Assembly: GCA_905198125.1 (NCBI GenBank)
Contig: CAJKBH010000006.1
Span: forward strand, 1 to 64,000
From: an uncultured Porphyromonadaceae bacterium
Lineage (GTDB): Bacteria; Bacteroidota; Bacteroidia; Bacteroidales; Muribaculaceae
Reading direction: 5' to 3'
DNA: 64,000 nucleotides
This document shows, piece after piece, positions 23,735-32,027 of the stretch. The notes under the pieces were generated by a model, which ran no database searches, was not told the DNA's origin, and worked only from the letters and a program-made list of their open reading frames with translations. The translations under genes were made by a program, and so were the position numbers. Numbering within the stretch: the first letter of the stretch is position 1; every line of letters starts with the position of its first letter.

Positions 23735-25077
23735 CTTCTCATTCCTCCTTGTGCCGCCTTCATGCGTTTCATCATCTGGGCGGGATTCTTAATACTTGAT
23801 GCCAGGTGCATCATCTTGCGCATCTCCTCGAACTGCTTCAGCAGACGGTTCACCTCCTGGAGCGATGTGCCCGAACCACGGGCTATGCGCTGGCGGCGCG
23901 TACCCTTGATCACCTCGGGATTCTCGCGCTCGTAGGGTGTCATCGAACCGATGATGGCCTCGATGCCCTTGAATGCGTTGTCGTCTATGTCTATGTCCTT
24001 GATGGCTTTGCCCACACCGGGAATCATGGCCGCCAGGTCCTTGATGTTACCCATCTTCTTGATCTGATGAATCTGGCGTATGAAATCGTTGAAATCGAAC
24101 TTGTTCTTACGCAGCTTCTCCTGCAGGCGCTCGGCCTCCTTCTGGTCGTACACCTCCTGCGCGCGCTTGGCCAGCTCCACGATGTCGCCCATGCCGAGGA
24201 TTCGCGACGCCATACCCTCGGGGTTGAACTCCTGGATGTCCTCCAGTTTCTCGCCCGTACCCACATACTTGATGGGCTTTGCCACCACGGCGCGGATGGA
24301 GAGGGCGGCACCGCCACGGGTATCGCCGTCCAGCTTGGTGAGCACCACGCCGTCGAAGTCGATGCGGTCGTTGAATGCCTTGGCCGTGTTCACGGCGTCC
24401 TGACCTGTCATGGAGTCCACCACGAACAGTGTCTCCTGCGGCTGCAGCGCGTTCTTCAGGTTGGAGATCTCGTTCATCATCTCCTCGTCCACGGCCAGAC
24501 GGCCGGCCGTATCGACAATCACCAGGTCGTACTGGTTCTTGCGGGCGAATTCGATGGCATCCTTGGCTATCTTTACGGGATCCTTGCTTTCCTCGTCGGT
24601 AAACACAGGCACGCCGATGGACTCGGCCAGGACGCGCAGCTGCTCGCGGGCGGCGGGACGGTAGACGTCGGCACCCACCAGCAGCGGATGCTTGGCGCGC
24701 GTGTTCTTCAGCTTCTTGGCCAGCTTGCCGGCGAACGTGGTCTTACCGGCACCCTGCAGACCGGCCATCAGTATCACGGCCGGCTTGCCCTCGATGTTCA
24801 GCGGCGCGGCGTCGCCACCCATCAGGGCGGCAAGCTCGTCGTGAACTATCTTCACCATCAGTTCCTTGGGCTTCAGCGCGTTGATCACGTTCTGGCCCAG
24901 GGCCTTCTGCTTCACGGTGTCGGTGAAGGTCTTGGCCACCTTATAGTTGACATCGGCATCCAACAGCGCCCGACGCACATCCTTCAGCGTCTCGGCGATG
25001 TTGATCTCCGTGATTCTTCCTTCTCCCTTAAGTATCTTGAATGAGCGTTCAAGACGCTCGGACAGTGTATTGAACAT
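23731..25077 (-). CDS. ffh: Signal recognition particle protein Ffh
   Basis: Ffh binds 4.5S RNA and signal sequences of nascent inner-membrane proteins and docks on FtsY with GTP. The 448-residue protein has the N domain, then the G domain with Walker A GLQGAGKTTFAGKLA (about 109-123), DTAGR and TKLDGD motifs, and a methionine-rich M domain (about 300-448) ending KNPAQMMKRMKAAQGGMRR. The length is typical. It overlaps the following ABC-F gene. Confidence 0.97.
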   Translation of the reverse strand: MFNTLSERLERSFKILKGEGRITEINIAETLKDVRRALLDADVNYKVAKTFTDTVKQKALGQNVINALKPKELMVKIVHDELAALMGGDAAPLNIEGKPAVILMAGLQGAGKTTFAGKLAKKLKNTRAKHPLLVGADVYRPAAREQLRVLAESIGVPVFTDEESKDPVKIAKDAIEFARKNQYDLVIVDTAGRLAVDEEMMNEISNLKNALQPQETLFVVDSMTGQDAVNTAKAFNDRIDFDGVVLTKLDGDTRGGAALSIRAVVAKPIKYVGTGEKLEDIQEFNPEGMASRILGMGDIVELAKRAQEVYDQKEAERLQEKLRKNKFDFNDFIRQIHQIKKMGNIKDLAAMIPGVGKAIKDIDIDDNAFKGIEAIIGSMTPYERENPEVIKGTRRQRIARGSGTSLQEVNRLLKQFEEMRKMMHLASSIKNPAQMMKRMKAAQGGMRR

Positions 25078-25113
25078 TTTCTATCTTAACCTTAACCCCT
25101 GGTTTAAACTAAC

Positions 25114-25149
25114 CTCTTAACTTTCTAAACTTTTTCAACTTTCTAAACT
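25114..25149. repeat. AACTTTCTAAACT-type low-complexity repeat
   Basis: Units TTAACTTTCTAAACT and TCAACTTTCTAAACT are repeated between panD and ffh. The same sequence family, in both orientations, occurs at 43017-43120. On the minus strand it reads GTTTAGAAAGTT-like units. Confidence 0.55.
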
Positions 25150-25501
25150 ACGCCTTCAGCCTGTTGGTGGCCGTATCCGGGAAAATCACCGTGGGCTTCC
25201 AGTCGGCGGCCTCCTCGGGCGTCATGCGGGCGTAAGCCATGATGATGACTATGTCGCCGGGCTGCGCGCGACGTGCGGCGGCGCCGTTCAGGCACACTAT
25301 GCCGCTGTTCTCCTCGCCGGCGATGGTGTATGTGTCGAAGCGCTCGCCGTTGTTGTTGTTGACGATGAACACTCGCTCGCCGGGCAGGATGTTGGCGGCG
25401 CGCAGCAACGCGGCGTCAACCGTGATACTCCCGATGTAGTTCAGATCCGCCTCCGTCACCGTGACGCGGTGGATCTTGGATTTCAGCATTTCTATCTGCA
25501 T
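25148..25501 (-). CDS. panD: Aspartate 1-decarboxylase
   Basis: PanD decarboxylates aspartate to beta-alanine for pantothenate synthesis using a pyruvoyl group. The 117-residue proenzyme contains the self-cleavage site YIGSIT (Gly24-Ser25), so Ser25 becomes the pyruvoyl group. KSKIHRVTVTEA at the start and RMTPEEA near the end are typical. It follows panC by 30 bases on the minus strand, forming a panC-panD operon. Confidence 0.96.
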   Translation of the reverse strand: MQIEMLKSKIHRVTVTEADLNYIGSITVDAALLRAANILPGERVFIVNNNNGERFDTYTIAGEENSGIVCLNGAAARRAQPGDIVIIMAYARMTPEEAADWKPTVIFPDTATNRLKA

Positions 25502-25531
25502 GGTTGCATTCAGCTGTTCGGCACTCTGGAT

Positions 25532-26395
25532 TCAGACGCCTGATTCGTTCTTATATGTGATATTGTCGATGAGACGCACCGCGCCGCAATAGACTGTGAT
25601 GCAACCCACTATCCAGCGGGCCTCGGCCCAGTCGTCGATGGGCTGCATGGTCTCGGCGTCCACGATCTCGAAGTATTCCACACGCATTCCGGGTACGGCG
25701 TTGAGGCGGTCCACCACGGTGTCGTGCGTGGCCTGCAGCGAATGGTCCAGCATGTAGGCCTTCGACTCCATCAGCGCGGCGTGTATCTCGGGCGCCACCT
25801 TGCGCTGCTCGGGCGTCAGCAGGGCGTTGCGGCTGGACAGCGCCAGACCGTCGTCTGCGCGCTTGATGGGACAGGCCACGATCTCGACATCGATTCCCTC
25901 GCTCTTTACCATGTTGCGTATCACGGCTATCTGCTGGAAATCCTTCTCACCGAAATACGCGCGGTCGGGACGCACCAGCAGGAACAGGCGGCTCACCACC
26001 TGCGCCACGCCCTGGAAGTGTCCGGGACGGTACTTCCCCTCCATCACCTCCGCGGCGGCGCCAAGGTCAAACTCATGGTCGCGCTCCGTGCCGTCGGGAT
26101 AGACGGCCTCCACGCTCGGCATGAACACCACCGACACGCCGGCCTCGGCCAGCAGACGGGCGTCCTCCTCCTCCGTGCGCGGATAGGTGGCCAGGTCATT
26201 CGCATTATTGAATTGCGTGGGATTCACGAACACGCTCACCACGCTTTCGTCGTTTTCTTTCACACAGCGCTCCACCAGCGACAGGTGTCCCCGGTGCAAG
26301 GCTCCCATGGTCGGCACAAATCCTATGCTCCGGCCATTATTCTTGGCACGGGCAACATATTGCTCCAGTTCCCCTGCCTCTTTGATTATCAGCAT
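25532..26395 (-). CDS. panC: Pantothenate synthetase
   Basis: PanC joins pantoate and beta-alanine with ATP through a pantoyl adenylate. The 287-residue protein has FVPTMGALHRGHLSLV (HIGH-type ATP site, about 27-42), YFGEKDFQQ (about 147-155) and the LSSRNALL lysine/serine-loop region (about 185-192). It is the first gene of the panC-panD operon and is divergent from the starch-synthase-like gene. Confidence 0.96.
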   Translation of the reverse strand: MLIIKEAGELEQYVARAKNNGRSIGFVPTMGALHRGHLSLVERCVKENDESVVSVFVNPTQFNNANDLATYPRTEEEDARLLAEAGVSVVFMPSVEAVYPDGTERDHEFDLGAAAEVMEGKYRPGHFQGVAQVVSRLFLLVRPDRAYFGEKDFQQIAVIRNMVKSEGIDVEIVACPIKRADDGLALSSRNALLTPEQRKVAPEIHAALMESKAYMLDHSLQATHDTVVDRLNAVPGMRVEYFEIVDAETMQPIDDWAEARWIVGCITVYCGAVRLIDNITYKNESGV

Positions 26396-26417
26396 CGCTT
26401 TGCTTGGTTTTTGTGCG

Positions 26418-26464
26418 CAAAATTACTAAATTCTCGGCAAACTCGAAAATTTTTATTAACTTTG
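26418..26464. promoter_or_regulatory. Divergent -7 boxes between panC and the starch-synthase-like gene
   Basis: On the minus strand TAATTTTG (26418-26425) lies 23 bases before panC. On the plus strand TAACTTTG (26457-26464) serves the gene at 26558. Neither has a perfect -33 box. Confidence 0.5.
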
Positions 26465-26492
26465 CAGTCATTATATATAATATTATAGCGAT

Positions 26493-26527
26493 AAGGTACG
26501 GCTCCGCGGGCAAGCGCCGCCTACCTT
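26493..26527 (-). repeat. Single REP-like hairpin in the leader of the starch-synthase-like gene
   Basis: AAGGTA..GGC pairs with GCC..TACCTT around a GC-rich core. Read on the minus strand it contains GTAGGCGGCG and GCGGAGCCGT, resembling the GTAG/GGAG heads of the REP units at 44625-44713. It lies in the 5' leader of the gene at 26558. Confidence 0.45.
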
Positions 26528-26557
26528 GCCCATACGAGAGACATAGCAGACACAAGA

Positions 26558-27379
26558 ATGGCAGACAACAGGATCATATATGTATCCCAGGAGATAGCCC
26601 CCTATCTCCATCACAGTGAAAACGCACGACTGGACCGCGAATTACCTCAGGAAATGCAGGAGCTTAAGTACGAAGTGCGCACCTTCATGCCCGATTTCGG
26701 CACCATCAACGAGCGACGCAACCAGCTGCACGAGGTGATTCGTCTCAGCGGCGTCAACATACCCATCCGCGACAACGACCATCCCCTGATCGTAAAGGTG
26801 GCCTCGATGCAGCCCTCGCGAATCCAGGTCTATTTCATCGACAGCGACGATTATTTCCAGAAACAGGACAGCGACGCCGACCCCTTCGGCTCAAACCGCA
26901 CGGACAACGACGAGCGGATGATATTCTACGCCCACGGCACCATGACCACGGCCAAGAAACTGCAGTGGGATCCCGATGTGGTGCACGTCACCGGATGGAT
27001 GTCCACCCTGGTGCCTCTGTATCTGAAGCGCCTGTTCAACGACGGCCCGTCATTCCACCACACCAAGGTGATATACACCGTAGGACCCGAGACCGAGATA
27101 GCCCCGCTCGACCCCGACTTCTTCGAGAAGCTGAAGGCCGAGGGCGTGCGCAAGACCGACCTCAAGCCCTTCGCCGAAATGGAGCTGAACCGCACGACGC
27201 TGCACAAGATGGCCATCAACTGGTCGGACGGCCTGGTGTTCCGTGGCATCGAGCCGGATCCCGAGCTGGTGGAATTCGCCGAGGCCGCCAAAGTGCCCTG
27301 GATTCAGATCGACGGCGAGACCGCACACGGCAAGGAACTCAACGAATTCTACAAGAGCGTGCCGCTACGCAAGGCGTAA
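26558..27379 (+). CDS. Glycogen/starch synthase N-terminal-domain protein (half-length GT5)
   Basis: The 273-residue protein matches only the N-terminal Rossmann half of GT5 starch synthases: IIYVSQEIAPYL at the start, YEVRTFMPDFGTINERRNQLHEV, and DVVHVTGWMSTLVPLYLKR (about 141-159, equivalent to the HDWHTG region). The sugar-nucleotide-binding Lys-x-Gly-Gly-Leu loop is replaced by SENARLDRELP. The whole C-terminal GT-B half is absent, with a clean stop and no downstream remnant. A glycogen-synthase reaction is therefore unlikely; it may be a non-catalytic or regulatory protein. From memory such genes are commonly found beside panC in Bacteroidales. Confidence 0.75.
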   Translation: MADNRIIYVSQEIAPYLHHSENARLDRELPQEMQELKYEVRTFMPDFGTINERRNQLHEVIRLSGVNIPIRDNDHPLIVKVASMQPSRIQVYFIDSDDYFQKQDSDADPFGSNRTDNDERMIFYAHGTMTTAKKLQWDPDVVHVTGWMSTLVPLYLKRLFNDGPSFHHTKVIYTVGPETEIAPLDPDFFEKLKAEGVRKTDLKPFAEMELNRTTLHKMAINWSDGLVFRGIEPDPELVEFAEAAKVPWIQIDGETAHGKELNEFYKSVPLRKA

Positions 27380-27390
27380 GGCACATAATT

Positions 27391-27427
27391 TAATTTTGAA
27401 TAATAACCCGGGCGTGACGCGCCCTAC
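27391..27427. repeat. -7 box and second single REP-like hairpin before the DUF4270 gene
   Basis: TAATTTTG at 27391-27398 fits a -7 box without a clear -33 element. At 27407-27427 the hairpin GGGCG/CGCCC reads GTAGGGCGCGTCACGCCC on the minus strand, again with a GTAG head. With the hairpin at 26493 it flanks the starch-synthase-like gene. Confidence 0.4.
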
Positions 27428-27446
27428 CAACAACACATTCAGGAAC

Positions 27447-28871
27447 ATGAGGCTGAAACTGACCGGACTGGCATTGACATGCTGCATGGCGCTTGGGTTC
27501 ATCGCCTGTCAGGACGACACGTCGACAATCGGCGGCTCGCTCGCCCCGGGCGAAGTGACCATCACCGTCGATTCCATCGAGACCGACCTCAGGGGCAAGG
27601 CGGAGTGGATCAACGACTTCGACTCCCGCACCACCACCAAGCTGTTAGGCAACCTTACCATCCCCGAGTACGGCAATCTGAAGTGCAGCTTCGTCACCCA
27701 GATGATGAGCTCCACCAAGATGAACATACCCGACTCCATTCCGGAATCGGACGTGGACTCCATACGCATGGTCATGTCCATACCCCGTGGCGCTCTTACC
27801 GGCGACTCGCTCGCCCCGCAGCAGCTGCGCGTGTACCGCCTCAACAAGGCCCTGCCCAAGGACATCGACTCCAGGTTCGACCCAACCGGTTACTACGACC
27901 CGTCGGCGCCGTTCGCCACCAAGAGCTACACCGTCAGCAACATATCGAAGAACGACACCATCTTCGCACAGTCGGTTTACGTCAACATCCCCATGCAGCT
28001 GCCCCTCGAGTTCGGCCGCGAACTGTTCCGTAAATACCGCGACAACGACCCCATCTTCGAATGGCCGGCCACGTTCAACCAGTGGTTCCAGGGCATCTAT
28101 GTGGAGCAGAATTTCGGCAACGGATGCGTGGCAAACATAGCCAGCGTGCGCTCCTATCTGTACTGGCACCGCAAGGAACGCGAGGCCGTAACGGTAGACT
28201 CGGCCAAGGTGGAATACCGCGACGTCATAAGGCGCGACTCCGTCTGCCTGCTGGCGTCGGCACCCGAGGTGCTGTCGTCCAACAACATCAACTACAGCCC
28301 CTCGGCACAGCTGCAGAAGCTGGCCGAGGAGGGCAAAAGCCTCGTCACATCGCCCGGCGGATACGTCACCACGTTCCGCTTCCCGGTGCGCCAGCTGCTG
28401 GACCGTTACATGGAGGCCGATACCGAGCTGTCGGTGATTTCGTCGCTGGTGCTTAAGATTCCCGCCGTCTCAGTCAAGAACGACTACGGAATGATGCCAC
28501 CCGCCAATCTGCTGATGACCACCCTGGACCAGCGCGAGGAATTCTTCCGCGAGAACAAGATTCCCGACAACGTCACCTCGTTCTACTGCACGTACGATTC
28601 GGAGAACAAGATATATACCTTCAGCTCCATGCGCGAATACCTGCTGAAGAAACTGGATGAATACCGCAAGGATCCGGCCAATTTCTCCGACGATGAGGTG
28701 TTCTGCCTGCAGCCTATAGCCGTCACCACAGAAACCACCAACAACTACTACGGACAGCAGACCACCTACGTGACTCGTGTGGCACCGTATCTGGCCACTC
28801 CCACAATGGTGGAACTCGACATGGAGCACGCGCAGATTCTGTTCACGTTCTCATCTCAAGTGTTGGAATGA
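27447..28871 (+). CDS. DUF4270-family lipoprotein
   Basis: The 474-residue protein has a lipoprotein signal (MRLKLTGLALTCCMALGFIAC; Cys21) followed by QDDTSTIGGSL, typical of DUF4270 proteins of Bacteroidota. The beta-rich body has no catalytic motif that I recognise. The ATG at 27447 is chosen because it gives the signal peptide; the longer in-frame extension back to 27243 overlaps the previous gene. It overlaps the next gene by four bases. The family is outer-membrane associated and of unknown role. Confidence 0.82.
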   Translation: MRLKLTGLALTCCMALGFIACQDDTSTIGGSLAPGEVTITVDSIETDLRGKAEWINDFDSRTTTKLLGNLTIPEYGNLKCSFVTQMMSSTKMNIPDSIPESDVDSIRMVMSIPRGALTGDSLAPQQLRVYRLNKALPKDIDSRFDPTGYYDPSAPFATKSYTVSNISKNDTIFAQSVYVNIPMQLPLEFGRELFRKYRDNDPIFEWPATFNQWFQGIYVEQNFGNGCVANIASVRSYLYWHRKEREAVTVDSAKVEYRDVIRRDSVCLLASAPEVLSSNNINYSPSAQLQKLAEEGKSLVTSPGGYVTTFRFPVRQLLDRYMEADTELSVISSLVLKIPAVSVKNDYGMMPPANLLMTTLDQREEFFRENKIPDNVTSFYCTYDSENKIYTFSSMREYLLKKLDEYRKDPANFSDDEVFCLQPIAVTTETTNNYYGQQTTYVTRVAPYLATPTMVELDMEHAQILFTFSSQVLE

Positions 28872-29956
28872 ACCTATTAGGAATATTGGCGTTCAGTCTG
28901 CTCTCGTTCATCACGGGCGCGGACAGCATCGGAGCCCCTGCGGGCGCCGACCTGCTGTTTGTGGGCGACGCCATGCAGCATCAGGCGCAGCTGGACCGCG
29001 CGCGAGAGCTGGGCGGCGGCAAAGGCTATGACTGGAACGAATGCTACTCGCTGATAGCTCCCGACATCACCGCCGCCGATTACGCCGTGTGCAACCTGGA
29101 GGTGCCCCTGGGCGGCGGTCCCGACTATTCGGGCTATCCCTGCTTCTCCGCTCCCGACAATTACGCACAGGCCCTGAAGGACGCCGGATTCGACATGTTC
29201 CTGACGGCCAACAACCACTGTCTGGACCGTGGCGACAAGGGGGCCCGCGCCACCATCAAGGCCCTGGACCGTCTCGGAGTGGACCATGTGGGTACTTACG
29301 CCGACTCGCTGCAGCGCACGCAGCGCGTACCGTTCATCAGGGACATCAAGGGAATCAAGGTAGGATTCCTTAATTATACATACGGCACCAACGGCATCGA
29401 GCCGCGCGACGGCATCGAGGTGTCGATGATAGACCGCGACCGCATGGCGCGCGAAATCAAGGCCACCCGCGAGGCCGGCGCTGAGATTCTGGTAGTGGCC
29501 GTGCACTGGGGCGTGGAGTATGTGCTTCTGCCCGGACAGGCGCAGAAGGACCTGGCGCGGTTCCTGGTGGACCAGGGCGTGGACATGGTCATCGGCGGCC
29601 ACCCGCACGTGATACAGCCTATGGAAGTGGTGCGCAACGAGGCCGAGGACAAGGACGTACTCGTGGTGTATTCGTTAGGCAACCTGATATCGAACATGAA
29701 GACGGCCGACACGCGAGGCGGCGCGCTGGTCAAGGCGCGCATAGAGCGCGGTGCCGACGGCAAGGCGCGCTTCGTGAGGGCCGCGTACGACACTTTCTTC
29801 TCGCAGAAGCCCCACGGGCCGCGCGGCAACTTCAAGGTGGTGCCCTCGCGTATGGCCGACCGCATACCGGCCGCGCAGAAAGCGCACTGGGAGCTGTTCG
29901 ACCGCAACGCGCGCCGCATATTCGACCAACACAACAGAAACGTGCCGTCATTGTAA
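28868..29956 (+). CDS. CapA/PgsA-like metallophosphatase-fold protein
   Basis: The 362-residue protein has a hydrophobic N-terminus (LGILAFSLLSFITGA), then the CapA fold: LLFVGDAM (Asp metal ligand), CNLEVPLG, FLTANNHCLDRGDKG (about 115-129), VAVHWGVEY (about 210-218) and GGHPHVIQPME (about 240-250). The family was named for poly-gamma-glutamate capsule synthesis, but most members are of unknown substrate and look like calcineurin-type phosphoesterases. It is translationally coupled to the DUF4270 lipoprotein, and 21 bases before holB. Likely periplasmic. Confidence 0.85.
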   Translation: MNLLGILAFSLLSFITGADSIGAPAGADLLFVGDAMQHQAQLDRARELGGGKGYDWNECYSLIAPDITAADYAVCNLEVPLGGGPDYSGYPCFSAPDNYAQALKDAGFDMFLTANNHCLDRGDKGARATIKALDRLGVDHVGTYADSLQRTQRVPFIRDIKGIKVGFLNYTYGTNGIEPRDGIEVSMIDRDRMAREIKATREAGAEILVVAVHWGVEYVLLPGQAQKDLARFLVDQGVDMVIGGHPHVIQPMEVVRNEAEDKDVLVVYSLGNLISNMKTADTRGGALVKARIERGADGKARFVRAAYDTFFSQKPHGPRGNFKVVPSRMADRIPAAQKAHWELFDRNARRIFDQHNRNVPSL

Positions 29957-29977
29957 CGAGACAATATAATATAAGGA

Positions 29978-31030
29978 ATGGAAACAGTGCGATTCAGTGA
30001 CGTCAAGGGTCAGGAGGAGGCCAAACGCCGTCTCCGCATGACCGTGGACAGCGGCAAGCTGCCTCACGCACTGATGCTGACCGGACCGTCGGGCCTGGGC
30101 AAGATGCTGCTGGCCCGCGCGTTCATGGCATACGCCCACTGCGAGAATCAGCACGACGGCGAGCCTTGCGGACATTGCCGCAACTGCCGCCTTCATGCCG
30201 ACATCGACCATCCCGACGTTCACTTCTCCTTCCCCATAGTCAAAAGCGCCGCAAAGCATATCCTCACTTCCGACGACCGGCACGACCTGTGGGTCAGAAT
30301 GCTTACGGAGCACCCGCTGATGACGCCGCGCAACTGGCTGGAACTGATAGACGCCGGCAATTCGCAGCCGGCCATCCATGTGGAGGAGGCCCAGGACATA
30401 ATACGCTTCGCCGCCTTCCCCTCGTACACCACATCGCTGAAATTCTTCGTGATATGGCTGCCGGAACGTCTGCGTCCCGAGGCCGCCAACAAGCTGCTGA
30501 AGGTGATAGAGGAACCGTCCAACGGCATCTGCTTCCTGTTGGTGAGCAACAACGACCTGGAAGTGCTGCCCACCATCCTGAGCCGCACGCAGCGCATCGA
30601 GGTGCGCGCCAACGCCGTAACGTCCGAACCCGCCACCGACCAGGAGGAGACCGCCGAGTTCCGTCAGGTGTTCCAGACACTGATGCGCGACGCCTACCAG
30701 CGCAAGATAGGCAACATCAAACGCCTGTCGGAAAGCGTGGCCACCTGGGGGCGCGAGAAGCTGACCCGTTTCTTCACCTACATGACGGCCATGATCCGCG
30801 AGAACTTCATATACAACATGCGCATCCCGAAGCTGAACCGGCTGGAGGCGCAGGACGAGGCCTTCTCGCGCAATTTCGCCCCTTTCATCCATGCCGGGAA
30901 CGTGGAGGAAATGATAAGCGAATGCGACCGCGCGCGAAACGAGATAACGCGCAACTGCAACCCCAAGATAGTGATGTTCGACTTCTTCCTCCTCATCGTG
31001 GCGCTGATACGCCGCAAACGCACTCAATAA
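29978..31030 (+). CDS. holB: DNA polymerase III delta' subunit
   Basis: This clamp-loader subunit helps open the sliding clamp. The 350-residue protein has the AAA+ start FSDVKGQEEAKRRL, a modified Walker A GPSGLGKM (about 36-43) where Ser/Thr after Lys is replaced by Met, and a zinc module with CENQHDGEPCGHCRNC. Later come ANKLLKVIEEPS and LSRTQRI (SRC-like). The altered P-loop agrees with delta' not hydrolysing ATP. It follows the CapA-like gene closely. Confidence 0.92.
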   Translation: METVRFSDVKGQEEAKRRLRMTVDSGKLPHALMLTGPSGLGKMLLARAFMAYAHCENQHDGEPCGHCRNCRLHADIDHPDVHFSFPIVKSAAKHILTSDDRHDLWVRMLTEHPLMTPRNWLELIDAGNSQPAIHVEEAQDIIRFAAFPSYTTSLKFFVIWLPERLRPEAANKLLKVIEEPSNGICFLLVSNNDLEVLPTILSRTQRIEVRANAVTSEPATDQEETAEFRQVFQTLMRDAYQRKIGNIKRLSESVATWGREKLTRFFTYMTAMIRENFIYNMRIPKLNRLEAQDEAFSRNFAPFIHAGNVEEMISECDRARNEITRNCNPKIVMFDFFLLIVALIRRKRTQ

Positions 31031-31058
31031 GGCTATAACATACAATAAGGCTATAACA
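31025..31058 (+). repeat. 18-base tandem duplication at the holB stop
   Basis: CAATAAGGCTATAACA is present at 31025-31040 and 31043-31058. The first copy includes the holB stop codon. It appears to be a small tandem duplication in the intergenic leader of the next gene. Confidence 0.6.
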
Positions 31059-31108
31059 AACAAAACGTAGAACCAATATACACAAACCTATAAAAAACTA
31101 AAAGACCA

Positions 31109-32014
31109 ATGAAACCTACACTATTCATTCTTGCTGCAGGTATGGGATCGCGTTACGGCGGTCTGAAACAACTTGACGGTCTGGGCCCCAACGGCGAGAC
31201 CATCATGGACTATTCCGTATACGACGCGCTGCGCGCCGGATTCGGCAAGATCGTGTTCGTGATCCGCAAGGACTTCGAGCAGGAGTTCCGCGACAAGGTA
31301 TTGAGCAAATATGAGGGCCACGTGCCCGTGGAGGTCGTATTCCAGTCCATCGACAAGCTGCCCGAGGGCCGCAAGCCGAATCCCGAGCGTCAGAAGCCGT
31401 GGGGCACCAACCACGCCGTGCTGATGGGTAAGGACGTGATCAAGGAGCCGTTCGGAGTGATCAACGCCGACGACTACTATGGAGCCGAGTCGTTCCAGGT
31501 GCTCGGCGATTTCCTGCGCAGCGTCGAGGGCAAGAAGAACGCATACTGCATGGTAGGCTTTAACATCGAGAACACCCTGAGCGAGAACGGCGGCGTGTCG
31601 CGCGGTCTGTGCGAGGTGGACGAGAACGGCTTCCTGACCGGTGTCAAGGAGTGCCACGGCATCCAGCGCGTGGACGGCAAGCTGATTCAGGATGAGCCCG
31701 ACGGCTCGAAGTCACCCTTCCCCGAGGGCGCAAGCGTGTCGATGAACATGTGGGGCTTCACCCCCGACTATTTCGATTACAGCGAAAAGGCATTCATCAA
31801 GTTCCTGGACGAGCACGGCGACGAGCTTAAGAGCGAGTTCTACATCCCCAGCGTGGTCAACGACCTGATCAATGACGGCACCATCACGCTGAAAGTGGAG
31901 CCCACGCCCAGCAAGTGGTTCGGCGTTACGTTCGCGGCCGACCGTCCCGCTACCGTGGCTCAGTTCCAGAAGCTCGTGGACGACGGCCTCTATCCCTCGC
32001 CCCTGTTCAAATAA
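31109..32014 (+). CDS. Sugar-phosphate nucleotidyltransferase family protein
   Basis: The 301-residue protein starts PTLFILAAGMGSRYGGLKQL, the nucleotidyltransferase signature. GVINADDYYG (about 114-123) provides the metal-binding Asp pair. WGTNHAVLMGKD and FYIPSVVNDLI fit the family. It probably joins an NTP to a hexose phosphate, giving a UDP- or dTDP-sugar. It is 13 bases before galE, so UDP-sugar metabolism is the natural context. The exact sugar cannot be read from sequence. It differs from typical GalU by the GGLKQL loop. Confidence 0.85.
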   Translation: MKPTLFILAAGMGSRYGGLKQLDGLGPNGETIMDYSVYDALRAGFGKIVFVIRKDFEQEFRDKVLSKYEGHVPVEVVFQSIDKLPEGRKPNPERQKPWGTNHAVLMGKDVIKEPFGVINADDYYGAESFQVLGDFLRSVEGKKNAYCMVGFNIENTLSENGGVSRGLCEVDENGFLTGVKECHGIQRVDGKLIQDEPDGSKSPFPEGASVSMNMWGFTPDYFDYSEKAFIKFLDEHGDELKSEFYIPSVVNDLINDGTITLKVEPTPSKWFGVTFAADRPATVAQFQKLVDDGLYPSPLFK

Positions 32015-32027
32015 TAAAGACAAGACA

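Noticed and set aside
27243..27446. N-terminal extension of the DUF4270 protein
   Set aside because: It overlaps the preceding gene and hides the obvious lipoprotein signal at 27447.
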